Source of the DNA: Hippopus hippopus
Taxonomy: Eukaryota; Mollusca; Bivalvia; Cardiida; Cardiidae
DNA length: 64,000 nucleotides
Assembly: GCA_946811185.2 (NCBI GenBank)
Contig: OX328109.1
Span: 11,692,255 to 11,756,254, forward strand
Reading direction: 5' to 3'
In this document: positions 32,900 through 43,506 of the stretch, piece by piece
Position numbering within the stretch: the first letter of the stretch is position 1
Layout: every line of letters begins with the position of its first letter
Notes under the pieces: model-generated
Told to the model about the DNA's origin: nothing
Database searches by the model: none
Seen by the model: only the letters and a program-made list of their open reading frames with translations
Position numbers and translations under genes: made by a program

Positions 32900-35060
32900 A
32901 TTAAAACAAACAATCTAGGAATTATTATAGCTAGAAGCGGTGATACAACGTCTGAAAAAGTTTCTTATTTGACATTCGGCATCATTTCCGGGGCCAAATT
33001 GTATGGAATTAATTTCATCTTTTACGTTACCTTCGAGACATCATCCCGCAAATTAATTCTAACAATTTTGTATCAAATTTTCTTCCCTGACAAAATCAAC
33101 AATGGTCTGTTTCTCGTTATATTCCTGTCGGTCGTTATGTCAGTTTTTGGCTGTTATTTTATCCAGTTAACCATTAGCCTAGAACCCCAGTGAGCTAAAA
33201 TTTGAAGGAGGTGACACCCTCTGCTATAGTTGGTTTTAGTTGGTTGGCTATATGAAGTTTAGCATTCTAGGAGTCGGGAAAAATGGTTCTGCTCTTAAGT
33301 TTCTCTTGTCACGTTAGTCTAACTACAACTTATTTTATGGTATTATATGCATAAAAAATTGTAAACTTGAATCATCTGTCTATTCAGCATGCTGCAGGAA
33401 TATCTAAACTCTTGTGAGATAAATGGTCTAGTACTGTTTTCAAACAAGACAGATCTTCCACAAGGCCGTCATGTGATTTTTCTGCAAAGCCGAACTTGCA
33501 TCACACTAATGTATTTTGTCACTTGGGGATCTTTTTATTTTACTACTAATCTTGATTATATTAAAATATCTTTTCAAATATAGATCTAGATCAATGTAGA
33601 CCTAGCATTGGCTGTCCCTACATGTAAATGTTTAATTCACAGATCTATCTGTGTGATATGCAGTCCTTTAGACAAGAGAGATCTTCCAAAAACTGAAGAT
33701 GACAAAAAAGGTAGATCTACTGAAATCTGAATTTTAAAGCTTGTTTGCCGTTCAGTATGAAGCAAAATAATAAAAAGTAACCATGCCAGCAATTGTCCCC
33801 TTTTTTTTCCTTTTGTTTTGTACATTTGTGAAAAGTTAAATTTTCAATTATATATATTGAAAGATCATGTGTTACAAAACTTATCATTGGAAAGGGAGTT
33901 GTTGTTCATAAAAATGGCATGTCCGAAAATACATGTAGACTGTACAGAAATGGCTTATAGGGTATCACACGAAAATGTTAGACTACAAATTAGTACCAGA
34001 AAATATATCCTCTATCAAACCCTTTTTCTAAAGTTTGAATGAGCACCGCAGGGGTATCGTTAACGATAGCAACCTTTGTAGGCCAAAAGCCAGCTTTAAT
34101 TGCTACAAAAAAAAAAAAAAAAAGATCTCATGCGATTTGCAACATATTTCTTTCATTTGAAATTGTTTGCTTGCTGTTGTCAAAAAAAGGTTATCCTTTG
34201 TTCCAGAGGCAGTCATTTTGGACATTCCTTTAACATGCTAGTCGAGTATTTTGAGATAGTGTTTCTGGATATTCTGGATATTATTTTCTTACGTTCAGAT
34301 ATGTACACTGTACAAATACAATTAAGGCTATAAATCTCCGATGTTATACACACCTCTACTTTTTCTCTATACTGATTGACGGCAAAAAATGTAAAACTTA
34401 ATATCAGTTTCTATGAGCAGAAATTGCACCATGGGGTGGCCGAACTTGCCCCTTTGAAAGGCCAGTTCGGCTATCATGACACGATCCTTTGACTAAAACT
34501 ACGCTTGATCAGAGAGAGAGATATCAGAAGGTATACAAGGTAGCTAGTGTGACTCTGTTCTACTTTACTGGCACATATACCTTTCAGAGACTTAGCTGTG
34601 ATAGTCAGTCTAAAAATGAACATTTTCTCAACTTGGGCTCTACAAGCCCATGTCTCCCATTTTGATGGACAAATATCACTGCAACGCATCTTACCTAAGA
34701 AAAGCTTATAACGAGCGACAGCGAGTTACGAACAAAGCCCGTAACGAGCGAAGCTCGTTTTGCTGTAACACCATTCTAGATGTTTAAAAATAAAATTCCG
34801 ACTTCGTTCTGGGTTTTAGTCTAAATCTAGAAGGGGATGACTAAAAATTGAATGTCTTCCGGTTGGTCGCACAGCGTCACACGTATCACAATCTTTCGCA
34901 CAATTACCTGATTGGTCAAAAATGACAAAAATTATCAACCGATAGGATTATTATTGAAAAATCGTCGTTCGTTTAATGAGGACAGATTTTCTAGTTTCCA
35001 ACGACTTTCACCTTATTAAACGTCTATTTTTGTATAAATATACACAGTGATCTATGCTAG
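32900..35060. other. Two-kb stretch without a recognised gene
   Basis: Short frames here overlap and lack domains. 33178-33240 (CCTAGAACCCC, GGAGGTGACACCC, GCTATAGTTGGTT) has an inverted match at about 37973-38042, so these may be edges of one dispersed element. An A-run lies at 34108. Around 34700-34760 the motif CGAGCGACAGCGAG / CGAGCGAAGCTCG recurs. Confidence 0.35.
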
Positions 35061-35063
35061 CAA

Positions 35064-35603
35064 ATGATGACGTCATTAATCATACTATTTTTACGTCATG
35101 CACTAGCCGTTTTTTCGCTGAAAATATTGTATCGAAGAACTCATAACAAAACTAGTTTTTTTGACTGTTTCAAAATGCCATTTATAGTTAGACTGAGGAA
35201 ATCTTCCGTGAAAAAATGTAATGAGTCCCGCTGTGGACTCTGTAAACATATTATCGAAGGAAATGAATTCAAAATCAAAGATAAAATATTTACTGTCAAA
35301 GAAGATATGGATTGTAAAGTTTCCAACTGTTTGTATCTTTTAGTATGCAATGGCTGCCAAGAGTTTTATATTGGTCAAACAGGAGATAAACTTAGGAATA
35401 GAATTACAATACATAATCAACAGATTAGGGACCCTTCAACAAGACAAATACCATTGAGTTATCATTTAGATAGCTGTTGTAAAACAGATCCAAAATTTTC
35501 AATTTTTCCATTTTTTAAATGCAAATCACCCGACATTTCAGCTAGAGTAACAAAGGAAAAATATTTCATAAACATTTTTCGTGCAAAATTAAACTGTATT
35601 TAA
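35064..35603 (+). CDS. Penelope-like element GIY-YIG endonuclease, 5'-truncated
   Basis: The 179-residue frame ends in a GIY-YIG endonuclease like the C-terminal domain of EN-positive Penelope-like retroelements, which nick target DNA for insertion. A Cys/His cluster (C52, C57, C60, H62) corresponds to the zinc-finger-like linker before the domain. YLLVC at 91-95 and YIGQT at 102-106 are the two Tyr motifs. R111/R113 and E165 (in TKEKYFI) are at the positions expected for catalytic residues. The reverse transcriptase that should precede it is absent, so the copy is 5'-truncated. The first 35 or so residues have no counterpart I recognise, and the true element boundary may lie near 35090-35170. 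A hammerhead motif follows 50 bp after the stop. Confidence 0.8.
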   Translation: MMTSLIILFLRHALAVFSLKILYRRTHNKTSFFDCFKMPFIVRLRKSSVKKCNESRCGLCKHIIEGNEFKIKDKIFTVKEDMDCKVSNCLYLLVCNGCQEFYIGQTGDKLRNRITIHNQQIRDPSTRQIPLSYHLDSCCKTDPKFSIFPFFKCKSPDISARVTKEKYFINIFRAKLNCI

Positions 35604-35613
35604 CCGTTGTTCT

Positions 35614-35634
35614 ATGACGTCAAAATGACGTTAT
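35614..35634 (+). other. Conserved Penelope 3' motif TGACGTCA...TGACGTT
   Basis: TGACGTCA then TGACGTT, a few bases apart, lies between the stop codon and the hammerhead motif. The same pair with the same order lies upstream of the hammerhead-like motif at 53786-53825. Confidence 0.5.
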
Positions 35635-35652
35635 TTACGATGTTTCATTAAA

Positions 35653-35691
35653 GCGTTGCCCTGATGAGCGTAAGCGAAACCGGTTGGCACG
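35653..35691 (+). ncRNA. Hammerhead ribozyme, type I, Penelope-associated
   Basis: All core bases are present. CTGATGA is at 35661-35667, stem II is GC/GC closed by a GTAA loop (35668-35675), and GAAA is at 35676-35679. Stem III is the self-complementary ACCGGT (35679-35684), with cleavage expected after T35685. Stem I pairs GGCACG (35686-35691) with the GCGTTGCC at 35653-35660, with one bulge. A three-base-pair stem III without a loop is weak as a monomer and suggests action as a dimer or in tandem copies. Hammerheads of this kind are known in Penelope-like elements; activity of this copy is inference. Confidence 0.8.
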
Positions 35692-35716
35692 TTGAAAATA
35701 CAATTTGTAGTGTCAT

Positions 35717-35743
35717 CTCTCTGTCTCTCTCTCTGTCTCTGTC

Positions 35744-35786
<43 letters not shown>

Positions 35787-35787
35787 G

Positions 35788-35832
<45 letters not shown>
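35717..35832 (+). repeat. TCTG/TC/GT microsatellite
   Basis: Compound simple repeat directly after the Penelope tail; insertion next to microsatellites is common for such elements. Confidence 0.95.
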
Positions 35833-35835
<3 letters not shown>

Positions 35836-36103
35836 CCATGATATGTGAAAAGGGGGCTTAATGCATCTGCAAAAACTATCGATCTAGTACAGCCTTAGCA
35901 GTCCCCGCAAGCTGACCTGCGTCAAAACTCTTTGCTAGATCTATTGATAAATTTTCTGCAGTCAAAGGACCAGTATGCATGACTCGTGATTCAGTCGGCT
36001 ATCATACAAAATGGATTATTCGGATCTATAATCATGTAATGACTTGCTCGGTATCATGCATCACGGAGATGCATAAAACTTCCTTTTGCCAGAACATGGC
36101 TCA
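35832..36103 (+). mobile_element. MITE family A
   Basis: TGAGCCATGATATGTG start, TGCCAGAACATGGCTCA end; the hairpin stem reads AGTACAGCCTTAGCAGTC. Confidence 0.8.
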
Positions 36104-36104
36104 A

Positions 36105-36885
36105 ATTTATCTATTCATGAAAGCTTGTTGATAAATCTAAACGTTTTTCTTTTTTTTATCCATAAGCTGGATATCTATCCGGTAACTCAGCAAATTTATT
36201 TCCTAGGATTGATGATAGGCCTAGATTTAGTCAGTACTCATGCTCAGTATACTTCCAAACCTACTGGCTGATTCCCCGTAAAAATTATAGTCGAAAAATA
36301 AACAGGACGCACTGTGACAGAACATCACAAATCTCCAAAGATGGAGAGATCAAGATGTGAACCAGGTCCGAAAATGATCAGATTTCGCTGTAGTAGCGTA
36401 CGGTAACAGTGGAAATAATCCAGTCGAGCTTAATCACCAAATAAACCCTTCAAAAATGTGGCGGTCACATATGATTCTCTGGCGATCGAAGCCAATGAGG
36501 GTATTGCACAAGGACAGCAGTGTTCCGCGGAATGATATAGATCTATAAAAAGTGAAGTTTTTTCCTTCTTTTTTTTAACAAGCAATGTGAAAATGTGACC
36601 GTGAATTTCTTTCTTTCTGTCTTTTCTTATATAGATCGAGATCTAAGTGCAGCGAGGTTTCAAATGTCTGCAAAAAATGTATGCGAAACAATAATCACTC
36701 CAAGTCATTTGACTCTAAGCCGCCGGTAATCGAACGCAAAACCCTATTATTTCAAAATCTAGCTCGTCATTTTAATTTTTAGATATTTGTTCCACAAATC
36801 ATTCACGTCGCTCGTATTGAGGCTTTGCCTTTTTCATGTTATGTATATATATAATTATTACATATCGTATTATTTGTACATCTTC
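36105..36885. other. Possible degenerate SINE, otherwise unassigned
   Basis: About 36240-36375 has ACTGGCTGATTCCCCGTAAA and GTGAACCAGGTCCG, which loosely follow a minus-strand SINE body. No gene is seen. Confidence 0.25.
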
Positions 36886-36886
36886 A

Positions 36887-37370
36887 AATTCACCTCATCT
36901 CAAACAGTCATCATCAGATCATCAATTATCACAGCAAATGCCACAATCCTTCTACATATGCCAGGCTTTGCCCAACACTTACATGATACAGCACATTTAT
37001 TATTGCCCCTGACACAAGAACATCCAGGAAAACATTTGCTTTTCTTTCACTGACAGAATGATGATTTTGCTGCCAACTTTGGCTTAGATGCCTTCAACAT
37101 ACTGTAATACTAGTAGTCGGAACAAGTCTGTCACCGTCTAGGTGACTTCCATACTCAGTTGGGTCTGTGAGATTGGGCTTTGATAGATGTGCAGACTTGC
37201 TGACTGTGATTTGCTTTAGGGCTCCCAGGATATACTGTTTTAGAGCACTATCTGATGATGGTTGGCATCTTAGATCCCCTTTGAAATGTCCATATGAGTG
37301 TGTCAGTAGGTTATCTGTACTCCCTTTAAAGTTTTCTCTGCCATATAGGATCTACCAAGCTACCTACCTA
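36887..37370 (-). pseudogene. Decayed Cys-rich gene fragment
   Basis: On the minus strand, different frames yield ALKQYILGALKQITVSK, DPTEYGSHLDGDRLVPTT, and then CFPGCSCVRGNNKCAVSC with KCWAKPGICRR. The order (a YI-A helix, a P-P-EYG...LVP segment, then a Cys-rich C.C...C...C.C tail) resembles an uncharacterised family common in marine invertebrate genomes, where YGW...LVP precedes a Cys-rich C-terminus. At least one frame shift separates the blocks. Function is unknown. Confidence 0.35.
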
Positions 37371-38055
37371 CCTATCTACCGGTACATAAAAACCTACCTT
37401 CATGTACTTATAATAATGTCCTTGATAACATTACCTTTCCTGACAGACATATGTACGGACATACATACATACATACATACATACATACATACAGATAGAC
37501 AGACAGACAGACAACAATGCATTGTGTCATGCTTCTTTTAACTAAGTAAATATAATCGTTTTTTGTAAGTGAATAAAAATTTTGCATATATTTTTTTCAC
37601 TCACGAAAACCCATGACATTTAAATTTAGTATTCACTTTCTATATTTTAACGGTCGATATTAGCAATCAAATATTTAAAACATAATCTTTATAACGCAAA
37701 ATATCATGATAAAAACAGCGCTCTGTTCAGAGCAATATACCAGCGTGCATATTACCAATGCCATTTTTTCAAGCAATTTCTGAAATTGAAAACTAAACGC
37801 AACACATAACAATTGTAATTCCATGGACACTGGAACATATTTCATTGACAAATATTTTGAAAACAATTTTCAGGCTGGTTTTGATGCAAACCTTGATCCG
37901 AGAGCCATTTCAACAAATGCAAGATGGTGATATGCATCTGTCTCCAAGTGTACTCCCATAGAAAAAGAACAACCAACTATAGCATAGGGTGTCACCTCCG
38001 ACCTTTTTCTTTGGCAGATAGAGCAAATTGAGTTCTAGGCTACATAGCACAAAAT
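37370..38055. other. Microsatellite and unassigned DNA
   Basis: CTACCTAC at 37362-37380, CATA and CAGA repeats at 37459-37514. The remainder to 38055 shows no gene. The inverted partner of 33178-33240 is at 37973-38042. Confidence 0.5.
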
Positions 38056-38061
38056 AAGAGA

Positions 38062-38195
38062 GTGTTTTAACATCGTTGAGGAAGGATATTTTTGAAAACG
38101 TCGTTGGAAAGGGAAAGTATGCCGGAAATCAGCAGTCTCCTTTTTCCACAACGTTTTCTACGGTAATCAGGGAAAATTCCATCATTTAAAGGGGG
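38062..38195. mobile_element. MITE family B, shortened
   Basis: GAAAACGTCGTTGGAAAGGG and TCCTTTTTCCACAACG arms around a decayed centre. Confidence 0.5.
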
Positions 38196-38326
38196 CTATT
38201 AACATTTTTATAATCTCAGAAAACTTAAAAAAATGATTTATCGGTGAATTAAGTAAGCCGATAGCTGGCTAATCGTCGGTAAATTAAAAATACAATGGAA
38301 GAAAAAAAAAAAAAAAGTTTTTAATG

Positions 38327-38440
38327 GTATTTCCTTAATGGGCTACATAGCCTCTTTGGGTGTTTTTAGATTACGTGCCAAAGTTTTGCAAAGACTTGTG
38401 AGAATGTCACATGATCAATGGCAATAGGTATATGTCTATA
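38327..38440 (+). repeat. Dispersed repeat R3, copy 3
   Basis: AATGGTATTTCCTTAATGGG, TACATAGCCTC and GTGAGAATGTCACATGAT match the other R3 copies. Confidence 0.55.
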
Positions 38441-38474
38441 TATGTACAGCGGGGACCAGTTTAATTTTTACGAA

Positions 38475-38765
38475 AGGTAAAACCATTTCATGCTATCGGA
38501 CGTTTTGATAGGAAGAAATCTATTTCTACTTCTTTTAAAATTCTGAATTAAAGAATTCAGTAAATAAGATCCTTTGCTATAATTATAATTCATCGAACAA
38601 GAGTCTTTGATATAAATTCAGTAAACGAAAACCTTTGATATATATAACTGAACAAATCAAAGTATCGCAGGGGAATCACCAATTACGGGAAGTTTCCCAC
38701 AATTAAAACCAATTCATGCGATCGGACGTTTGGATAGGAAAAAATCTATTTTCTACTTCGTTTGA
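38475..38765 (+). repeat. Direct duplication of about 70 bp
   Basis: CGGACGTTTTGATAGGAAG at about 38498 and CGGACGTTTGGATAGGAAA at about 38722, each followed by AATCTATTT(T)CTACTTC. The spacer holds AATTCAGTAAA repeats with CTTTGATAT. Confidence 0.6.
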
Positions 38766-38904
38766 GTAATTTATCCCCCAAACAGCCGCCCCCAATCAAT
38801 AGGAGCGAATAACTTTGGGAATACTCCAGTAGATTGTTTCTCGTGTAAATACAATACTATTTAGCGAAATAACATTGATGGTTTCTGGAATAGTAAAATC
38901 TATT

Positions 38905-39320
38905 TTAGTCCTGTGCCAAAAAATCCCTGTGTTTTTACGACACGTAGAAAGATGCAATTCAAAAACATTACAGGGAAAACGAGAAAACGCTTGTAACCAG
39001 CATTTCCTCCTATTTCCCCCACAATGTTTTATACTGTTTACATGACAAATGTTATTATATGTTGCCAGTCGTTATACTTGGCTATTGGCTAGATTTTCAA
39101 ATCACCTTTTACGTACTGATCCAGTGTCAATGCAATGCTGAGAAAAAAAAGTCTGAAAAAGTGATGCAAAAAAACTGCTGGTATCAAAAAAATTCTCCTT
39201 TTCCAACAATATCTTCTGCCGATAGGAAAAGTCCAATCATATTTGCCCTTTTTCATTCGTCAAATATAAATGCTTTCAAAATGAACACGTCTAGAATTAT
39301 GTCTTCTGGTGAAGTTCTCA
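38905..39320. mobile_element. Two MITE family B copies in a row
   Basis: 38905-39060: GAGAAAACGCTTGTAACCAG and CCCACAATGTTTTATAC. 39140-39320: ACTGCTGGTATCAAAA, TCTCCTTTTCCAACAAT and AAATGCTTTCAAAATGA. The plus-strand frame at 39059-39337 is repeat-derived. Confidence 0.6.
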
Positions 39321-39504
39321 GCACCCCCATGGTTTAGATTTCCAAGCAGGTGTCTCAAGAAGTAATTCACTGGCTGATTGGAATTTGTCATCAACAATTA
39401 CTGATCTTATTCTGTGTCTAGATTGAGAAAATAAACATCAATTATTTCTTTTTTTTTTCCGGCAATATATTGGTTTTAATTTTTTAGTTCATCTTCTTTC
39501 ATGC

Positions 39505-39811
39505 CTTGACCTGTAGCGCAGCCGGTAGCATATAGCACTTGAGATCAGGGAGTCGCTGGCTCGAATCCAGAGCTCGGCTAATTTCTTTCTGATGATTGAT
39601 GATAGTCATTGCTACAGGATTCATTCCACTCTCACCGCAGATCATTGTTTCGATGATGGTTATGCAGGAAAGCAGCCATTTGCTTGGGAAGAATATTGTC
39701 CAGTGTACTGGTACGAGGAAACTCCAGGACAGAATGGATAGGTGCACTGGTCGCCGAGATAGAACTTAAATAATGTTGAAAACGGCGTTAAACACCGTGT
39801 AAACAAACAAG
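39505..39811 (+). mobile_element. tRNA-derived SINE, near full length
   Basis: Head TGACCTGTAGCGCAGCCGG (A-box region) and GTCGCTGGCTCGAATCC (B box). The body runs from TGATAGTCATTGCTACAGG through CATTTGCTTGGGAAGAAT to the AAACGGCGTTAAACACCG end and an AAACAAACAA tail. Confidence 0.85.
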
Positions 39812-39907
39812 TTATCTTATATTTCACAATGCGAGCAGCTCCTTTAGCTTACATTTGCTCAAAAGCCTTTGCTCTGAATTCAACTTCTGTCCTGCGCCTC
39901 CTATCCA

Positions 39908-40216
39908 TTGACTGAGTCATCGTATGGTGGTTAACGCTATTTTTAACATTATTTCAGTTAAATCGCGTCGGCCAGTGTACCTATTCGTGCTTCCTAGGAA
40001 TTTCGTTTTAAAAGTACTTCGCACAATATTCTTTTTAATCCACTGACTGCGTTATCACATAACCATCGTCGAAAAAATGATCAATGATGAGGAAGGAATG
40101 AGTAAAGTCACAATGACTATCCTCAATCCTAGGGTAGAAATTCGCCGAGCTGGGGATTAGAACCAGAAATCTCCTGGTCTCGGGTCCTGTACTGCGCTAC
40201 CGGGACTCGGCTCTCC
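39908..40216 (-). mobile_element. tRNA-derived SINE
   Basis: Minus orientation: CTGACTGCGTTATCACATAA body, then CCGAGCTGGGGATTAGAACC. The head has GGTAGCGCAGTACAGGACCC. Confidence 0.75.
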
Positions 40217-40370
40217 TATCTACAGCTTTTGCCGTTTAGATTTAAGACGTAAAAGACATTGACGCTTCAGTAGATCTAATGTGTGAAACCCTTTCCGGAA
40301 TGCGATTATCTAGGATCAGATCGGTGCGCTTTCTTTTGTCTGCTAACTTGTCTGACTGCTCAGCTTTACC

Positions 40371-40603
40371 TTTAACTTTTTACAAAACAACAAACTTTTA
40401 GACATGCCCAAATTGAAAGCATTTGCAGACGACAATATAAAAGTGACTCAATATTGAAATTTGATTTTGGAAGGGTAGAAAGCATTTTGGGAAAAGAAGA
40501 AAATGCTGGTTACCAGCATTTTCTCATTTTCCCAAATTTTTTTTCAAAAGCTTTCTTTCTCAGGGTTGTTAAGAGCCGGGATCGTGTGATAAAGGGTTAG
40601 ATT
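40371..40603. mobile_element. MITE family B, full length
   Basis: TTTACAAAACAACAAACTTT start, AAATGCTGGTTACCAGCATT centre, GTGTGATAAAGGGTTAGA end. Confidence 0.85.
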
Positions 40604-40605
40604 AA

Positions 40606-41030
40606 ATAAATAATGTTTAGCCGATTTGTGCACAATAACATATTTGCAAAATAGCTGTATAATGTTAAAGTAGTAAATGGAATATGGTTGCCGATAAAAG
40701 ATTTACAGAAAGTCTAAACAAGACAAATGAACAATGGTGAGTTTTGAAGAAAGAGACGTCATTTGAACATTTCAGTCGAAGGACCATTATATGGTACTAA
40801 AAAAAAACACCTATGCTGTAGTTATTTCAACCGAATTCATCATGTAAAACAATAGTTAGGCGGCTAAGCATGGCTCAAGATGCCTTTGCGAATAGTGTAG
40901 ATCAAGATCAGACTGCACAGCGCATACGATACGTTGAAAATTTTCAAGCGAAATCGGGCTTTGCTATAGCAATACTTTGTTTCTTATATTATTCCTGTAA
41001 ATTTTCATTTCATTCATTGAGTAGTCAGTA
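40606..41030. other. Mostly unassigned; one family C remnant
   Basis: GTGTAGATCAAGATCAGACT at 40897-40916 is a lone half of family C. Confidence 0.45.
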
Positions 41031-41035
41031 GTATT

Positions 41036-41265
41036 AAGGTTAACCGTTTATAGCACAATCTCGACTTTTAACGACCCTGAGGAACGAAGCTTTTGGAAAC
41101 ATTTTGGGAATAGGAGAAAATGCTAGTAAACAGCATATTTTTCCTTTTCCCACAATGTTTTCTATCATTTCAAAGACCAATGCCATCATTTGAGTAACTT
41201 TTAAATTGTCTTCTAATGCTGCCAATCTGGATAAGTCTAAAATGTTACTATATGGTATACAGTCA
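41036..41265. mobile_element. MITE family B
   Basis: TTAACCGTTTATAGCACAAT start; GAGAAAATGCTAGTAAACAG centre; TCTGGATAAGTCTAAAATG right arm. Confidence 0.75.
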
Positions 41266-41269
41266 AGCA

Positions 41270-41890
41270 ATATATTCAAGCTGTAGCATATTAACTATAA
41301 TTAAGAATAAATAAAAAAGAAAGTATGTATAAGCAAGAATATAAATGATAATAATATAATTATATACATTACCATACTTTGTTAGCCCCGCTCCCTTTAA
41401 AACAGAAAGCTATAAAAACACTTCACTGAAAGAAAAAACAATAATTTGGATGACGAACTAAAATACTTTTAACTCTCACCTAAACTTCATTGAAGCCTTA
41501 CATATCCAAGACTGAATTCTGAAATATATCTTTTTTCAAAACGTCACAGAAAACCACAGCGTGTTTAAACCCACACTCGAGTTTCAGTGTAAACGAAGTC
41601 TGTTTTTATTCGCTGTACTCGGCGCCAAACCAAAACTTTTTTGTCTGACAATGGATTTTTGAAGTCAACTTGATCAGGCAACCAGAATCAACGTAACTCT
41701 GTCTATTCCTTGAAGCGAGATATTGGCTTTTTCCCATGTTGGACAGACTGACTAGGGGTATTGTATTTTTTGTTAACTTTTTTTTTAAATCTTATCTTGT
41801 TAAGCCAATGTCAAACAAGCTATATTCGAAACGAAACAGAACAGTTCTATTGAGTTAGATTATGAACTCTTTTTTCTCTGCTATGTACAG
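41270..41890. other. No recognised feature
   Basis: AT-rich DNA without a repeat partner in the window. Confidence 0.35.
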
Positions 41891-41893
41891 AAT

Positions 41894-42102
41894 ACAAATG
41901 CTCTGTGAAAAGAAGGCTGAAACTTTATGCAATTACTAATTTTCTGCATTTCCAAGGACCATTCTACCGTATGATTCAGTCAGTTGTTAGTGAAAAAAGG
42001 ATTTTATGGATCCATAATTATGTGATGACTTGCTTTGTGTGATGAATTGGTATTGTGTATTTTGGTGATACATTTAACCCCCTTATGTCAGGGTACGGCT
42101 CA
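41894..42102 (+). mobile_element. MITE family A, internal deletion
   Basis: AAATGCTCTGTGAAAAG start, GTCAGGGTACGGCTCA end; the GGTCAGCC hairpin is gone. Confidence 0.7.
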
Positions 42103-42176
42103 TAGTCGTTGCATTCGTTTTTCCGACATTGAATTACATAACAGTAGCTGCCAAGAGTAAACGAAACAGGTGTTAA

Positions 42177-43105
42177 AATGCATTTGAATTTAAATCATAT
42201 CACTTAAAACTAAGAAAATTCTTATGAAGATGACAATCAATTATTGTACGGTAGGTCCAAATATTAGTCGCTGGCAGAGAAATTAATTTCAAAACTAGGT
42301 TAAAAGTTGCCAGGTCACTCTATCTTTTGTTTAGCTTTTGTCTGATTTTTTAAACTTTTTTTTCCTGCCAGTCACTAACACTTGGACCGACCTCACGATA
42401 ACAGATTGCCATCTTCACAATACTTTCCATACTTTTAAACTGTATGATCCATTTAAATGCATTTCTACACCTGCATTGTTTTTGTCGCTATTTAAAAGGA
42501 AAATATCGTGGGAAAAGTAGCTGTCGGTGGTACAAGCAATTACTTTATAATCCTGATTGTTTACGAACGCTCTTTAATCCAAGCGAGGCGTAAATATTGT
42601 ATTTTTTGTGGCAATACGGTGAGGATACGTTTGCAAGTTTTCTTTTTCACACAACTGTCTTAAACTCGGTTGTATTTGGCATAAAATGGCAAAAAGGATA
42701 GTAGTTTCAAATAAATAAGGCGTTTTACATAAAAATGGTTTTGGGAATGAAACATTACTTTATTGACTTAAAGTAACAATAAAGTCCAAATGTAAACAAA
42801 GCGGGTACTTAAATGCATTTGAATTTATATCATACCATTTAAAAGTATGGAAATTATTGTGAAGATAGTAATCTGTCATTGTATGATTGGTCCAAGTGTT
42901 AGTTGCTGACAGAGAAATTAATTTCAAAACTAGTTTAAAACCTGCCAGGTAGCTGTGTCTTTTGTTTACTTTTTGCCTGATTTTAACATTCTTTTTTTCT
43001 GCCAGCGACTAACATATAGCCCCACCACATGATAACAGACTGTCATCTCCACAATATTTTTCATACTTTTAAATGGTATGATTTAAATTTAAATGTATTA
43101 TGACA
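42177..43105. repeat. Two hairpin elements in tandem, 634-bp period
   Basis: Each unit (42177-42470 and 42812-43105) is itself an inverted repeat. AAATGCATTTGAATTTAAAT, GGTCCAAATATTAGTCGCTG and AGAGAAATTAATTTC on the left pair with CAGTCACTAACACTTGGACC and CCATTTAAATGCATTT on the right. In-between sequence is AT-rich. Confidence 0.75.
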
Positions 43106-43214
43106 CCTGCCTTATATTTTGGCCTTTACTGGGCCTTTAAACTCTACAGGTAAGATGATATGATAGTAATACAATAACCTAAACTGAATGACCTTACAGA
43201 GTTTAAAAAAAACA

Positions 43215-43451
43215 TGAGCCATGCAAAAGAGTGTTGAATGCATCTCCGTGATGCAGTATACCGAAAAAGTCGTCACATACTTATGGATTCATAAAATCCA
43301 TTTTGTCTAACAATCGGCTGAACCCCGAGGCAGAATGATCCTTCGACATGCAGAAAATTTACCAAAAGCAACATGTTTAGACGCAAGTCAGCCTGCGCAG
43401 ACAACACGAGCTACCGAGGAACGGTACTTTTTTTTCACAGAGCATGGCTCA
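43215..43451 (-). mobile_element. MITE family A
   Basis: TGAGCCATGCAAAAGAGTG to CACAGAGCATGGCTCA, with ATGCATCTCCGTGATGCA near its left end. Confidence 0.8.
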
Positions 43452-43506
43452 TATAATGATACAAGTGTAAAAATGAAAGCACGTAGATTTATGTTTATAG
43501 CTTACC

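Noticed and set aside
35648..35839. Minus-strand frame with TDRQTDRQ repeats
   Set aside because: Translation of a TCTG/GT microsatellite next to the Penelope tail.
33178..38042. LTR-type or large TIR element bounded by the GGAGGTGACACCC match
   Set aside because: Only about 60 bp match, in inverted orientation with gaps, and the interior holds independent elements; no terminal structure supports one unit.
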